Positions 18,401 through 27,777 of a stretch of DNA of 64,000 nucleotides are shown one piece after another. Made by a program: the position numbers and the translations under genes. The stretch is from Pseudorhodoplanes sp. (GTDB lineage Bacteria; Pseudomonadota; Alphaproteobacteria; Rhizobiales; Xanthobacteraceae). Numbering within the stretch: the stretch's first letter is position 1; the number at the start of each line of letters is the position of its first letter. The stretch spans positions 248,001 through 312,000 of the forward strand of contig JABARS010000001.1 in the NCBI GenBank assembly GCA_019187085.1, in the 5' to 3' direction. The notes beneath the pieces were generated by a model. That model was not told the origin of the DNA. It saw only the letters and a program-made list of their open reading frames with translations, and did not search any database.

Positions 18401-19003
18401 ATGACCACGAGCACGAACCCGCACGACCGCCCCACAACCCGCCGCGATCTCATCGTGGCGGGCGTTTGCGGCGCTTTTGTCGGGTTGATGGTCGGGGCAT
18501 CCTATGCGGCGGTCCCGCTTTACGACTGGTTCTGCCGCGTCACCGGCTTCAACGGCACGACCCAGATCGCGACCTCCGCGCCCGGCCGCGTTCTCGACCG
18601 CACGGTCATGGTTCGCTTCGACGCCAATGTCGGGCCCGGCCTGCCCTGGCGTTTCACGCCCGAGCGGACGACGATGGAAATGAAGCTTGGCGAGGTCGTC
18701 ACCGTCGATTACATCGTGACCAATCTCGCCGCCCGCGAGACGCACGGCGTCGCCGCCTACAATGTCGCTCCGCTCAATTTCGGAGCCTATTTCCAGAAGA
18801 TCAACTGCTTCTGCTTCAACGAGCAGACGATGGCGCCGGGCGAGACGCGGCGCATGACGGTCGTGTTCTATGTCGACCCGTCCTTCTCCGACGAACCGGA
18901 CGCGCAGGTACGCGACACCATCACCCTGTCCTATACTTTTTACCCGCAGCGCGAATCGCAGCGTCCCGTTGCCGACCGCGCGCCGTCGGGCAAAGGGAGC
19001 TGA
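18401..19003 (+). CDS. ctaG: Cytochrome c oxidase assembly protein CtaG (Cox11)
   Basis: 200 residues. One N-terminal membrane anchor (about 19-41) precedes a periplasmic immunoglobulin-like copper-binding domain. [15 protein letters not shown] after the anchor and [14 protein letters not shown] with the paired copper cysteines are diagnostic of Cox11, the chaperone that delivers copper to CuB of subunit I. The ATG at 18401 follows the CoxF-like gene by four bases. Confidence 0.96.
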   Translation: MTTSTNPHDRPTTRRDLIVAGVCGAFVGLMVGASYAAVPLYDWFCRVTGFNGTTQIATSAPGRVLDRTVMVRFDANVGPGLPWRFTPERTTMEMKLGEVVTVDYIVTNLAARETHGVAAYNVAPLNFGAYFQKINCFCFNEQTMAPGETRRMTVVFYVDPSFSDEPDAQVRDTITLSYTFYPQRESQRPVADRAPSGKGS

Positions 19004-19050
19004 GCGGCACCTTGGCGGTGCCGTCATGAGGAATAACGGAGACGAAAGAC

Positions 19051-19905
19051 ATGGCCGACGCTCATAAGGTCAAACACGATTATCACCTGGTCGATCCGAG
19101 TCCGTGGCCGCTGGTCGGCTCGATTTCGGCATTGATCCTGGCAATCGGCGCGATCGGCTGGATGCACAAGTCCTATGCCGCCGCCCCGCTCGTTTTCGCG
19201 GCGGGCGTGATCGGCGTACTCTACACCATGATCGGATGGTGGCGCGACGTCATCAACGAGGCCGAGCACAAGGGTAACCACACTCGCGTGGTGCAGCTTC
19301 ACCACCGTTACGGGATGATCCTGTTCATCGCCTCGGAAGTGATGTTCTTCGTCGCCTGGTTCTGGGCCTATTTCAACGTCGCCCTGTTTCCGGGCGACGC
19401 CAACCAGTTCGCCCGCCACGATCTGGTCGGCGGGATATGGCCGCCCAAGGGCATCGAGACGTTCGATCCCTGGCACTTGCCGCTGCTCAACACGCTGATC
19501 CTGCTCACCTCGGGCACCACCGTCACCTGGGCGCACCATGCGCTGCTGGAAGGCGACCGCAACGGCCTCAAGAACGGGCTGTGGCTGACCATCGTGCTCG
19601 GCGTGCTGTTCACCTGCGTGCAGGCCTACGAGTACAGCCACGCCGCGTTCGCCTTCAAAGGCAACATCTACGGCGCGACCTTCTTCATGGCGACCGGTTT
19701 CCATGGCGCGCATGTGATCATCGGAACGCTGTTCCTGACTGTCTGCCTCATACGCGCCTATGCCGGCCACTTCACGCCCAAGCAGCATCTCGGCTTCGAG
19801 TTCGCAGCCTGGTACTGGCATTTCGTGGACGTAGTCTGGATCTTCCTGTTCGCCTGCATCTATGTCTGGGGCTATGGCGGACCGGTGGCCGGCGGCGGTC
19901 ACTGA
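19051..19905 (+). CDS. coxC: Cytochrome c oxidase subunit III
   Basis: 284 residues, seven membrane helices. [16 protein letters not shown] is the conserved N-terminus; [25 protein letters not shown] has the helix III glutamate, and [13 protein letters not shown] and [11 protein letters not shown] close the protein. Subunit III carries no metal; it stabilises subunit I and helps proton uptake. It ends the cox operon, since a strong terminator lies 25 bases after the stop. Confidence 0.97.
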   Translation: MADAHKVKHDYHLVDPSPWPLVGSISALILAIGAIGWMHKSYAAAPLVFAAGVIGVLYTMIGWWRDVINEAEHKGNHTRVVQLHHRYGMILFIASEVMFFVAWFWAYFNVALFPGDANQFARHDLVGGIWPPKGIETFDPWHLPLLNTLILLTSGTTVTWAHHALLEGDRNGLKNGLWLTIVLGVLFTCVQAYEYSHAAFAFKGNIYGATFFMATGFHGAHVIIGTLFLTVCLIRAYAGHFTPKQHLGFEFAAWYWHFVDVVWIFLFACIYVWGYGGPVAGGGH

Positions 19906-19930
19906 TCCCCGCGTTCGGATCGAAAGTGAA

Positions 19931-19957
19931 AAAGGGTGGCGCAAGCCGCCCTTTTTT
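19931..19957 (+). terminator. Terminator of the cox operon
   Basis: AAAGGGTGGC-GCAA-GCCGCCCTTTTTT: a 10-bp stem with one G-T pair, a stable GNRA-type tetraloop and six T residues, 25 bases after coxC. It separates the structural genes from the downstream DUF983-SURF1 pair, which must have its own promoter in 19958-20099 or depend on read-through. Confidence 0.9.
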
Positions 19958-20099
19958 GTTGCGCACCCACGTTTTTATTGCGCGCCCATGCAATTGCGAC
20001 GGCGCAAGGCTCTTTTTCGGGGCAGGCCGCGGTATTAAATAAATCCCGCCGGACCGGCTCGCGCGTCGGTGCGACCTACGCCAGGGACACCATAAAACC

Positions 20100-20474
20100 A
20101 TGACCGTTCGCCCCTCGCCCCTTGTTGCGGGCCTGACCTGCCGCTGCCCCAATTGCGGAGGGGGGAAGCTCTATCAGGGCTTTCTTTCGCTCAAGCCGCG
20201 CTGCGAGCGCTGCGGCCTCGATTTCAATTTCGCCGATTCCGGCGACGGCCCGGCGGTCTTCATCATCCTGCTGGCCGGCTTCGTGGTGGTCTTCGCGGCG
20301 CTGGTCGTGGAGTTCGTCTACCAGCCGCCGTTCTGGCTGCATGCCGCGCTGTGGGGTCCCTTGATTCTCGCAGTCACGCTTCTTCCGCTGCGCCCGCTCA
20401 AGAGCCTGATGATCGCGCTGCAATTCCATCACAAGGCGCAGGAAGGTCGGATCGAGACCAGGGAGCGGCGGTGA
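20100..20474 (+). CDS. DUF983 family membrane protein
   Basis: 124 residues. The N-terminus is a zinc-ribbon-like CRCPNCGGGKLY...CERCG (cysteines at about 14-40), followed by FADSGDGPAVF and two membrane helices (about 53-74 and 80-99). DUF983 genes accompany coxC and SURF1 across alphaproteobacteria, so a part in oxidase assembly, perhaps in metal supply, is likely but unproven. The stop overlaps the SURF1 start (GTGA). Confidence 0.88.
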   Translation: MTVRPSPLVAGLTCRCPNCGGGKLYQGFLSLKPRCERCGLDFNFADSGDGPAVFIILLAGFVVVFAALVVEFVYQPPFWLHAALWGPLILAVTLLPLRPLKSLMIALQFHHKAQEGRIETRERR

Positions 20475-21223
20475 AAAAACCACGTTCGCGCTCCCTGCTT
20501 GTCTCCACCATTGCCGCGCTCGCAGGCTTTGCGGTGCTGACCGGGCTCGGCGTCTGGCAGATGCAGCGCAAGGCCTGGAAGGAAGACCTGATCGCAACGC
20601 TCACGCAACGGCTGGCGGCGGACCCCATCGCGCTGCCGCCGCCCGCGACATGGGCCGGTCTCACGCCCGAGCAGGCGGAATTCACACGCGTACAGTTGCG
20701 CGCGGATTTCGTCGGCGACGCGCATCCCGCCTATGTCTTTGTCGGCGGCAGCACCTTGCGCAACGATATCAAGTCGCCCGGCTATTTCGTATTCCAGCCG
20801 GCCCGTCTGCCGGATGGCCGTCTTGTCGCCGTCAATCGAGGCTTCAGCCCTGACAAGAACGTCATGCCGGCCCGCGGTCCAGCCGACATTGTCGGCTATC
20901 TGCGCTGGCCGCAGCCTTCGAGCCTGTTCGTCGCCGATTACGACAGCGGCGCCGACACCTGGTTCGTCGCCGACCAGCGCGTCATGGCGCGCACGCTCGG
21001 CTGGGGCGAAGTCGCGCCGTTCTACATAGCCCAGCAAAGCCCGGTTCCGCCCGGCGGCGGACCGCAACCGGGCACGCTCAAGCCCACCCTGCGTAACAGT
21101 CATCTCGGCTATGCGCTGACCTGGTTCGGCCTTGCCGCCGCTCTCGCCGGCGTCTTCGGCTTCTGGGTCGCGGGCCAGCGCCGGGAGCGGCGCAAATCGG
21201 CCGGAAGATCCGCTTCCTTGTGA
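20471..21223 (+). CDS. SURF1 family cytochrome oxidase assembly protein
   Basis: 250 residues from a GTG that overlaps the DUF983 stop by four bases. The two membrane anchors lie at the ends (about 8-26 and 217-236), with a large periplasmic domain between, as in Shy1/Surf1. GLGVWQMQRKAWKEDLI, the loop with NRGF and the terminal NSHLGYALTWFGLA are family marks. SURF1 helps place haem a into subunit I. The family's usual Arg and His near the membrane are partly visible. In this window it completes the oxidase assembly set with CtaB and CtaG. Confidence 0.92.
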   Translation: MKKPRSRSLLVSTIAALAGFAVLTGLGVWQMQRKAWKEDLIATLTQRLAADPIALPPPATWAGLTPEQAEFTRVQLRADFVGDAHPAYVFVGGSTLRNDIKSPGYFVFQPARLPDGRLVAVNRGFSPDKNVMPARGPADIVGYLRWPQPSSLFVADYDSGADTWFVADQRVMARTLGWGEVAPFYIAQQSPVPPGGGPQPGTLKPTLRNSHLGYALTWFGLAAALAGVFGFWVAGQRRERRKSAGRSASL

Positions 21224-21362
21224 AAGACGGGGTGAGGCATTAGTCTGCCCGCGGGCTTCGGCCGCAGTGGCGCGCCGCTACTAAAAGTAAGTCCTTTCAA
21301 AAGGTTAGAGGAATATCCCGGGGCCGTCCCGGCCCATTCGGCGGGATATGGAAGATTTGGCC

Positions 21363-22778
21363 ATGCGCTATGTGTCGACGCGGGGCGAGGCGCCGCCGCT
21401 CGGTTTCACCGACGTGACGCTCACGGGCCTGGCCCGCGACGGCGGGCTGTACGTGCCCGAATCATGGCCAACCTTGTCGCCCACGGCCATCGCCGCGCTT
21501 GCCGGACGTCCCTACGCTGAAGTGGCTGCCGAGGTGATCCGGCCGTTCGTCGGCGATACGCTGTCGGAGGGCGATCTCGCACGGCTGTCCCGCGAAGCCT
21601 ATGGCAGCTTTCGCCATCCGGCGGTCGCCCCGCTGGCGCAGCTTAGCGTCAACACGTTCCTGCTCGAGCTTTTTCACGGCCCGACGCTGGCGTTCAAGGA
21701 CCTCGCCATGCAGTTCCTGGCGCGGCTGATGGACCACGTGCTGGAACAGCGCGGCGAACGCACCACCATCGCGGTCGCCACGTCCGGCGACACCGGCGGC
21801 GCCGCGGTCGAGGCCTTCCGCGGACGCTCGCGCATCGATCTCGTGGTGCTGTTCCCGAACGGACGCATTTCCGAGGTGCAGCGGCGGATGATGACCACTG
21901 CCGCAGATCCGAACGTTCACGCCGTCGCGATCGAAGGCACGTTCGACGATTGCCAGGCGCTCGTGAAAGGCATGTTCAATCATCACGCCTTCCGCGACCG
22001 CGTGCGTCTGTCCGGCGTCAACTCGATCAACTGGGCGCGCATCGTCGCGCAGACGGTCTATTATTTCACTGCCGCGGTCGCGCTCGGCGCGCCGCACCGC
22101 AAGATCGCCTTCACCGTGCCGACCGGTAATTTCGGCGACGTGTTCGCCGGTTATGTCGCAACCCGCATGGGTCTGCCGGTCGACCGATTGGTGGTGGCGA
22201 CCAATGTCAATGACATCCTGGTGCGCACCCTTTCAACCGGTGCCTACGAAATCCGCAACGTCGTCGCGACCTCCTCGCCCTCGATGGATATCCAGATCTC
22301 GTCCAATTTCGAACGGCTGGTGTTCGACGCAAGCGGGCGCGACCCCGCGCTCGTGCGCAGCCTGATGGGTACACTCGCCCAGTCGCAGCGCTTCGAGACG
22401 CCGGCTGCGATGCTTGCCCGCATGCGCGCGCTGTTTTCCGCCGATCGCGCCGGCGAGGACGAGGTCGCCTCGACGATCCGCGCCACGCTGCGCGAGACCG
22501 GCCAGCTCATCGATCCGCACACGGCGGTTGGCGTCGCGGTCTCCGAGAAGGAAACGCGCGATCCCGCGCTGCCCATGATCGTGCTGTCCACTGCGCATCC
22601 GGCCAAATTTCCCGATGCGGTGGAGGCGGCGTGCGGCCGGCGGCCGGAATTGCCCGACTGGCTGTCCGGTCTCAACGAAAAGCCGGAGACTTTCACGATC
22701 CTGCCGCCAGATCCGGCGGAGATCGAACGTTTTGTCCTTGCGGCGAGCCGCGCCGCGCGTGGAGGTGCCGCAGCATGA
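21363..22778 (+). CDS. thrC: Threonine synthase
   Basis: 471 residues. It converts O-phosphohomoserine to threonine with PLP. The N-terminus MRYVSTRGEAPPLGFTD and the FHGPTLAFKDLAMQFL segment with the PLP lysine near 110 are typical of the long (yeast/alphaproteobacterial) class; SGDTGGAA binds the phosphate. The ATG at 21363 has GGAAG nine bases before; another in-frame ATG at 21348 would add five residues. ATGA overlap with the M16 peptidase gene shows coupling. This cox-SURF1-thrC-M16 order is usual in Hyphomicrobiales. I saw no leader or riboswitch in 21224-21362. Confidence 0.95.
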   Translation: MRYVSTRGEAPPLGFTDVTLTGLARDGGLYVPESWPTLSPTAIAALAGRPYAEVAAEVIRPFVGDTLSEGDLARLSREAYGSFRHPAVAPLAQLSVNTFLLELFHGPTLAFKDLAMQFLARLMDHVLEQRGERTTIAVATSGDTGGAAVEAFRGRSRIDLVVLFPNGRISEVQRRMMTTAADPNVHAVAIEGTFDDCQALVKGMFNHHAFRDRVRLSGVNSINWARIVAQTVYYFTAAVALGAPHRKIAFTVPTGNFGDVFAGYVATRMGLPVDRLVVATNVNDILVRTLSTGAYEIRNVVATSSPSMDIQISSNFERLVFDASGRDPALVRSLMGTLAQSQRFETPAAMLARMRALFSADRAGEDEVASTIRATLRETGQLIDPHTAVGVAVSEKETRDPALPMIVLSTAHPAKFPDAVEAACGRRPELPDWLSGLNEKPETFTILPPDPAEIERFVLAASRAARGGAAA

Positions 22779-24046
22779 GCGTCGAAATCACCCGTCTGCC
22801 GACCGGTTTCACCGTCGTCACCGACACGATGCCGCATCTGGAGACGGCCTCGCTCGGCGTGTGGGTCGGCTCGGGCAGCCGCGACGAGGAAATCCAAGAG
22901 CACGGCATTTCGCATTTGCTCGAGCACATGGCATTCAAGGGCACGCACCGGCGTACGGCGCGCCAGATCGCCGAGGAGATAGAGGCGGTCGGCGGCGACC
23001 TCAATGCCGCGACCTCGGTGGAGACCACCGCCTATTATGCGCGCGTGCTGAAGGCCAACGTGCCGCTCGCGCTCGACGTGCTGTCCGACATTCTGGCCGA
23101 GCCGGCTTTCGATCCGGTCGAATTGCAGCGCGAGCAGAACGTCATCGTGCAGGAAATCGGCGCGACCGAGGACGCACCCGACGATCTCGTCTTCGACCGC
23201 CTGCAGTCGGCGGCGTTTCCCAACCAGCCGGTCGGCCGCCCCATCCTCGGCACGCGCGAGAGCGTCTGCGATTTCCGGCCCGAGCATCTGCGCGGCTATC
23301 TGGCGCGCAATTACCGCGCGCCCGACATGTTCGTCGTCGCGGCCGGCGCCGTCGATCACAAGCAGGTCGCCGACGAAGTCGCGCGGCTGTTCGGCAGCTT
23401 CCGCGAGCCGGCGGCGCCCACGCCCGCGCCGGCGCACTTCCAGGGCCGCTCCAGCGTCGAGAACCGCGACCTCGAACAGGCCCATATCGCGATCGCGTTC
23501 GAGGGCCTGCCGCAACGCGATCCGGAGCTTTACAGCCTGCAGGTCTTTGCCAGCGCGCTCGGCGGCGGCATGTCATCGCGCCTGTTCCAGGAAGTGCGCG
23601 AGGTGCGCGGCCTCTGCTACGCGATCTACAGCTTTCATATGCCCTATTCCGACACGGGCTTTTTCGGGCTCTATGCCGGGACCGACGCCGCCGACGCCCC
23701 CGAACTGATGCAGGTCGTCATCGACCAGATCGCGGGCGCGGCCGAGAACGTCACCGCGGCGGAGATCGCACGCGTGAAAGCGCAGATGAAAGCCGGCCTG
23801 CTGATGGCACTGGAAAGCTCGAGCGCGCGCGCCGAGCAGATTGCCCGCCAGATGCTCGCCTATGGCCGGCCGATCCCGCTGACCGAGCTTGTGGCGCGCA
23901 TCGACGCCGTCAGCGTCGACAGCGTCCGCGCCGCCGGACGAGCCCTGATCGCGCGCAGTCGGCCGGCGGTCGCCGCGCTCGGCCCCGGCAAGGGGCTTGA
24001 GAATGCGGCCGCAATTGCCGAAAGTGCCTTCCGCAAGGCCGCCTGA
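22775..24046 (+). CDS. M16 family zinc peptidase (mitochondrial processing peptidase-like)
   Basis: 423 residues. The inverted zinc motif HLLEHMAFKGT (HxxEH) is near 50-60 and the third ligand glutamate sits about 76 residues later, after DLNAATSVETTAYYARV. The C-terminal half is the second M16 domain with the ALGGGMSSRLFQEVRE loop. This single-subunit type resembles the beta subunit of mitochondrial processing peptidase and Rickettsia RPP. GGAGG stands nine bases before the ATG, which overlaps the thrC stop. Its cellular substrates are not known. Confidence 0.92.
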   Translation: MSVEITRLPTGFTVVTDTMPHLETASLGVWVGSGSRDEEIQEHGISHLLEHMAFKGTHRRTARQIAEEIEAVGGDLNAATSVETTAYYARVLKANVPLALDVLSDILAEPAFDPVELQREQNVIVQEIGATEDAPDDLVFDRLQSAAFPNQPVGRPILGTRESVCDFRPEHLRGYLARNYRAPDMFVVAAGAVDHKQVADEVARLFGSFREPAAPTPAPAHFQGRSSVENRDLEQAHIAIAFEGLPQRDPELYSLQVFASALGGGMSSRLFQEVREVRGLCYAIYSFHMPYSDTGFFGLYAGTDAADAPELMQVVIDQIAGAAENVTAAEIARVKAQMKAGLLMALESSSARAEQIARQMLAYGRPIPLTELVARIDAVSVDSVRAAGRALIARSRPAVAALGPGKGLENAAAIAESAFRKAA

Positions 24047-24103
24047 CGCTTACCACCCGGCAACGCGGCGGCTTCGGCGCGACGCAGATCACGCGGCCCG
24101 CAC

Positions 24104-24700
24104 ATGGCCTTTTTCCGAACCATCAGCGTCACCGACCTCATCCCGGTCATTCCCGGCGACGGCGTGGTGCTGCGCGCCCCGCAGATGTCCGACTATGCCG
24201 CATGGGCGGAGCTGCGTGAACAAAGCCGCGCCTTCCTCACACCCTGGGAGCCCACCTGGCCGCAGGACGAACTGACACGCGCCTCGTTCAGGCGCCGCCT
24301 CAAGCGCTACAGCGAGGACATGCGCGCCGACCTGTCCTATCCGTTCTTCCTGTTCGAGAAGGAGCCGCAGCGGCTGCTCGGCGGGCTGACTTTGACCAAC
24401 GTGCGGCGCGGCGTGGCGCAGACCGCAAGTCTCGGTTACTGGATCGGCGAACCGTTCGCCCGGTGCGGCCGCATGACGGCCGGCGTACGGGCGCTGATCC
24501 CGTTCGTCTTCGACGCGCTGCGGTTGCACCGGCTGGAGGCCGCCTGTATTCCGACCAACGAGGCCTCCATCCGGCTTCTGGAGCGCACCGGCTTCGTGCG
24601 CGAGGGCCGCGCCCGTCAATATCTGTGCATCAACGGCCTGTGGCAGGATCACCTGCTCTATGCGCGGTTACGCGACGACCCGATTTCCCCGCCGCTTTAA
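24104..24700 (+). CDS. GNAT N-acetyltransferase, RimJ type
   Basis: 198 residues. The fold runs VVLRAPQMSDYAAW at the start, GGLTLTNVRRG and SLGYWIGEPFARCGRMT (acetyl-CoA P-loop region), LRLHRLEAACIPTNEASIRLLERTGFVREG and YLCINGLWQDHLLYA at the end. That order is typical of RimJ/RimL ribosomal-protein alanine acetyltransferases, although many relatives modify other targets. The loop has C-G-R instead of the more common Q-G-Y/R. It stands alone after the M16 gene with a 57-base gap. Confidence 0.85.
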   Translation: MAFFRTISVTDLIPVIPGDGVVLRAPQMSDYAAWAELREQSRAFLTPWEPTWPQDELTRASFRRRLKRYSEDMRADLSYPFFLFEKEPQRLLGGLTLTNVRRGVAQTASLGYWIGEPFARCGRMTAGVRALIPFVFDALRLHRLEAACIPTNEASIRLLERTGFVREGRARQYLCINGLWQDHLLYARLRDDPISPPL

Positions 24701-24777
24701 CCCTTGCGACGCTCCGCCGCCCCGCGGGCTTGGGTACGCCATTGTTGGGCTGCTATAAGATGCGGCGAGTACAGACC

Positions 24778-25470
24778 ATGCGTGATCGTTCCCGGGTATC
24801 CATGTCAGCCGCCAGCCGGACCGCCGTCATCGTGACGGCCGCCCTCGCTGTCGCCTTTGGTCTGTCCGGCTGCGCCTCGGGTGACGCGACCTCGACTGCA
24901 GGCGGGGGCACCGGCGGCTCACCCTCGCTCGCCGAGCGCTTTGCGGCTTCCAGCGGCGCGTTTGCGCAGAACAGCACACCCGCCGATTCGTTCGATCCCG
25001 CCGATTGCCCGCCGGTCGAAATCCGCCAGGGCGCGTCCACGCTTTCGGTTACCGCCGCCAGCCGCGATCCGGCGACGGCGGAGCTGCGCTACCAGGGAAC
25101 GATTGCACAAACCGCGCGCGAATGCCGCGTGGCTGGACCGACGCTGACGATCAAGGTCGGCGTGCAAGGTCGCATCATTCTGGGGCCTGCGGGCGGACCG
25201 GGACAGATGGACGTCCCGCTGCGCTTGGCGCTCGTGCAGGAAGGTCCGAGCCCGAAGACGATCTGGACAAAATTCTACAACGTGCCGGTGATCATCCCGG
25301 AGGGACAGGCGCACGTCAATTTCATGCACATCGAGGAAGACCTGACCGTTCCCAAGCCAAACGCCGATACGCTCAGTGCCTATGTGGTCTATATCGGGTT
25401 CGATCCGCTCGCGGCGGCAAGGCAGGCGCCCAAGCGCCCGCCCCGCAAGCCGCCCGCGCCGCGCCGCTAG
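24778..25470 (+). CDS. Lipoprotein of unknown function
   Basis: 230 residues from the ATG at 24778; ATGs at 24760 and 24802 are also in frame and no start has a strong ribosome site. The hydrophobic segment ends in the lipobox LSGC, so the mature protein should be a lipid-anchored envelope protein. A Ser/Gly/Thr-rich linker follows, then a beta-rich domain with CPPVEIRQGASTL and VAGPTLTIKVGVQGR. The tail is Pro/Arg/Lys-rich. I know similar lipoproteins only as hypothetical in this order. TATAAG at 24754 may be a -10 element. Confidence 0.7.
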   Translation: MRDRSRVSMSAASRTAVIVTAALAVAFGLSGCASGDATSTAGGGTGGSPSLAERFAASSGAFAQNSTPADSFDPADCPPVEIRQGASTLSVTAASRDPATAELRYQGTIAQTARECRVAGPTLTIKVGVQGRIILGPAGGPGQMDVPLRLALVQEGPSPKTIWTKFYNVPVIIPEGQAHVNFMHIEEDLTVPKPNADTLSAYVVYIGFDPLAAARQAPKRPPRKPPAPRR

Positions 25471-25550
25471 GACGCGTTGACCAGCCTGAAGCCTTCCTCT
25501 CCCGGAGCGGAAGCGCGTGAAGAAATAAACCGTCTTCTGGCGCAGACGCT

Positions 25551-26207
25551 CTAATAGCCGCGCAATTGCAGCACCGTCGCCTTGAGCGCGCGCATGTCGG
25601 CGATCACCGCGCGCGCGCCGGCAGCCGTGAGATGGCTCGCCAGATTGAGCGCGGCATGGCTGCCCCCGACAAAGCCGACCGGCGTCATTCCCGCCGCCCG
25701 CGCCGCCATCACGCCGGCCGGAGAATCCTCGACCACGATACAGTCCTGCGGGGCGATTCCGACCCGACTCGCCACATGCAGGAACAGATCGGGCGCCGGC
25801 TTGCCGGCGAACACATGGGTCGCCGAGAAAATGTTCGGCCCGAAGAAGCGCAGCAGGTCGGTGCATTCGAGGCTCGCGCGCACGCGGTCGATCGGCGACG
25901 ACGACGCCACGCATTTGGGCCCACGCAGCCAGGACAAGGCATGTTGCACGTGCCGGATCGGACGCAATTCTTGCTGCAGACGCGAAAGCGTCGTGCGCGC
26001 GACGTAAGCGCCGAAATCGGGCGGCAGGCGCAGTCCGGTCGCGGCCTCGATGTCGGCGAACATGTCGGCCGGCCGCCGGCCGGTGAAATAGCGGGCGATC
26101 AAGTCAGGGGTGATCTGCAGGCCGATCGTGCAAAAGGCCTCGGCCGCCACCGACATGGCGATCGGCTCACTGTCGACCAGAACGCCGTTGCAATCGAAGA
26201 CAATCAC
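25551..26207 (-). CDS. HAD family hydrolase, phosphoglycolate-phosphatase-like
   Basis: 218 residues from a GTG at 26207, chosen because GGGGAG stands six bases before it; a GTG at 26240 would add eleven residues before the fold begins. Motif I is FDCNGVLVDSEP, motif II ASSSPIDR, motif III the lysine of FAGKPAPDLF and motif IV VVEDSPAGVMAA. In motif I the usual second aspartate (DxD, general acid/base) is asparagine at about residue 7, which may slow or change the chemistry. The helical cap (about 15-80) marks subfamily I. Substrate unknown. It converges with the lipoprotein gene. Confidence 0.85.
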   Translation of the reverse strand: MIVFDCNGVLVDSEPIAMSVAAEAFCTIGLQITPDLIARYFTGRRPADMFADIEAATGLRLPPDFGAYVARTTLSRLQQELRPIRHVQHALSWLRGPKCVASSSPIDRVRASLECTDLLRFFGPNIFSATHVFAGKPAPDLFLHVASRVGIAPQDCIVVEDSPAGVMAARAAGMTPVGFVGGSHAALNLASHLTAAGARAVIADMRALKATVLQLRGY

Positions 26208-26251
26208 GCACGGCTCCCCAAGGATCAAACGCCCGGACACGCACGCAACGT

Positions 26252-26328
26252 GATTCGCGAATCAAAGATAAGAAAATCGGACGCGGTAACAACATACGGC
26301 GACGCCTGTGCACAAGGCTGTGCACAGG
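26252..26328. promoter_or_regulatory. Palindromes between atpF and the HAD gene
   Basis: GATTCGCGAATC (26252-26263) is a perfect 12-bp palindrome made of two GANTC sites, the target of the cell-cycle methylase CcrM. CCTGTGCACA-AGGC-TGTGCACAGG (26305-26328) is a 10-bp inverted repeat with a 4-base spacer, each arm containing the palindrome TGTGCACA. Both sit between the end of the atp operon and the HAD gene start. The second could form a hairpin at the end of atp transcripts but lacks a T run. Confidence 0.4.
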
Positions 26329-26391
26329 TTCCTCACCAAAATACCGAATGGAGGCGGGAATTGCGGCGGCGCGGCTGTCCGCGCCGGCCGC

Positions 26392-26883
26392 TCAGTTCAG
26401 CTTTTTCTTAACGTCGTCAATGCCTTGCGCCAAGAGCCGCTCGGCAACCTTGCCGCTCACGGTCTGCGCCAGCACCTTCTCGGCCGCGGTCACGGCGGCC
26501 TCCGCGGCCGCGCTGCGCACGTCGGCCAGGGCCTGCGCTTCGGCCTGGGCGATCTTGGTCTCGGCCATCTTGGTGCGGCGGGCAATGAAGTCTTGCAGCT
26601 TGGCGTCGGCTTCCGCCGCCATGCGCTCGGCCTCCGCCTTGGCGCCGGCAACGATGGCGTCCGCCTCGCGCTGCGCCTCGCCGCGCTTGTTCTGGTACTC
26701 GGCCAGCAGCTTGCGGGCCTCTTCCTTGAGCTGACGCGCCTCGTCGAGCTCGGCCTTGATGCGCGCGCTGCGCTTGTCGAGGGTGTCGAGCAGCGTGCGA
26801 TGCACGCCGACATAGCCCAGGATGCCGAAGAAAATCACGAAAGCGACGGCGACCCAGGTTTCCGGTTGCATCAGGACGGCCAT
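26392..26883 (-). CDS. atpF: ATP synthase F0 subunit b
   Basis: 163 residues: one N-terminal membrane helix (about 9-27) and a long charged helix of the stator stalk. Rich in Ala, Glu, Lys and Arg with coiled-coil spacing. It is the last gene of the F0 operon, nine bases after the b' subunit gene. Paired b and b' subunits are typical of alphaproteobacteria and chloroplasts. The F1 genes are not in the window; in this group they form a separate operon. Confidence 0.93.
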   Translation of the reverse strand: MAVLMQPETWVAVAFVIFFGILGYVGVHRTLLDTLDKRSARIKAELDEARQLKEEARKLLAEYQNKRGEAQREADAIVAGAKAEAERMAAEADAKLQDFIARRTKMAETKIAQAEAQALADVRSAAAEAAVTAAEKVLAQTVSGKVAERLLAQGIDDVKKKLN

Positions 26884-26892
26884 CGGCGCACC

Positions 26893-27429
26893 TCAGCGTT
26901 TCAGGACTTCGGTGACGGCATCCGCCACCGATTTCTCGGCCGGAGCCTGACCGATCAGGCGCTCGACGATCGCAGTCGCAGCATCGACCGCGATGCCTTT
27001 GACATTGGCCATCGCCGCCGACTTGGTGGCAACGATTGCCTTCTCGGCCTCGTCGAGCTTGCGGTTGAGCTGGTCTTCCAGCGTCTTGCGACGCTGGTCG
27101 GCTTCCGCCATCAGCGAATCGCGGGTCTTGCCCGCGATTGCCTGGGCATTGGCGCGCGCGTCCGCCAAGAGCTTTTCATAGGCGGCGACGGCGGCTTCGG
27201 TTTCGACCTTCAGCCGCTGCGCCTCGGCAAGGTCGCTCTCGATCTGCGAGGAGCGCGCGGCGACGATACCGCCGACGCGCGGCAGGGCGACCCGCGCCAT
27301 CAGCAAATACAGCGCGCCGAAAATCAGGACGAGCCACAGCAACTGGGACGCGAACGTGTCCTGCTGGAACGGCGGAAACGGTTCTTTCGCTCCGCCCGGT
27401 GCCTGGGTGTGCGCGGTATTGGTAGCCAT
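26893..27429 (-). CDS. atpG: ATP synthase F0 subunit b'
   Basis: 178 residues. A Pro/Phe-rich start (EPFPPFQQDTFASQLLWL) leads into one membrane helix (about 26-47), followed by a long coiled coil. This N-terminus is characteristic of the b' form, which pairs with b in the peripheral stalk. The gene lies 65 bases after atpE and nine before atpF on the same strand. In some genomes the symbol is atpF2 or atpX. Confidence 0.92.
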   Translation of the reverse strand: MATNTAHTQAPGGAKEPFPPFQQDTFASQLLWLVLIFGALYLLMARVALPRVGGIVAARSSQIESDLAEAQRLKVETEAAVAAYEKLLADARANAQAIAGKTRDSLMAEADQRRKTLEDQLNRKLDEAEKAIVATKSAAMANVKGIAVDAATAIVERLIGQAPAEKSVADAVTEVLKR

Positions 27430-27494
27430 CGGCCGCTCCGGTCATCGCGCGCGCGAACGGCAAAACGTCCGCGCGCCGCAGGGTCTGCGAAGAA

Positions 27495-27734
27495 TCAGAC
27501 GGCGAACAGCAGCAGGAGCGCGATCAGCAGCGAGAAGATGCCGAGCGCTTCGGTCACCGCGAAGCCGAAGATCAGGTTGCCGAACTGGCCCTGGGCGGCC
27601 GACGGATTGCGCAGCGCGGCGGCCAGATAATTACCGAAAATCGTACCCACGCCGACGCCGGCGCCGCCCATGCCGATGCACGCGATGCCGGCACCGATAT
27701 ACTTGGCGGCGGTCATGAGAGCGTTCGGATCCAT
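27495..27734 (-). CDS. atpE: ATP synthase F0 subunit c
   Basis: 79 residues forming a hairpin of two membrane helices. The glycine-rich first helix ([21 protein letters not shown]) and the polar loop RNPSAAQGQ precede the second helix, where the proton-carrying carboxylate is glutamate at about 62 (FAVTEALG). No sodium-binding set of residues is obvious, so the ring should be proton-driven. Located between atpB and atpG in standard order. Confidence 0.97.
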   Translation of the reverse strand: MDPNALMTAAKYIGAGIACIGMGGAGVGVGTIFGNYLAAALRNPSAAQGQFGNLIFGFAVTEALGIFSLLIALLLLFAV

Positions 27735-27777
27735 CAGAGAACTCCTTGTTGCGGAAGAAGGAAAATGGTCAGGCCGG

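Noticed and set aside
21224..21362. Possible riboswitch or attenuator before thrC
   Set aside because: I found no leader peptide with Thr codons, no terminator hairpin and no known riboswitch core.
26305..26328. TGTGCACA pair as DnaA boxes or replication origin
   Set aside because: The words do not match TTATNCACA well, there is no AT-rich unwinding stretch, and no dnaA, dnaN or parAB gene is near.
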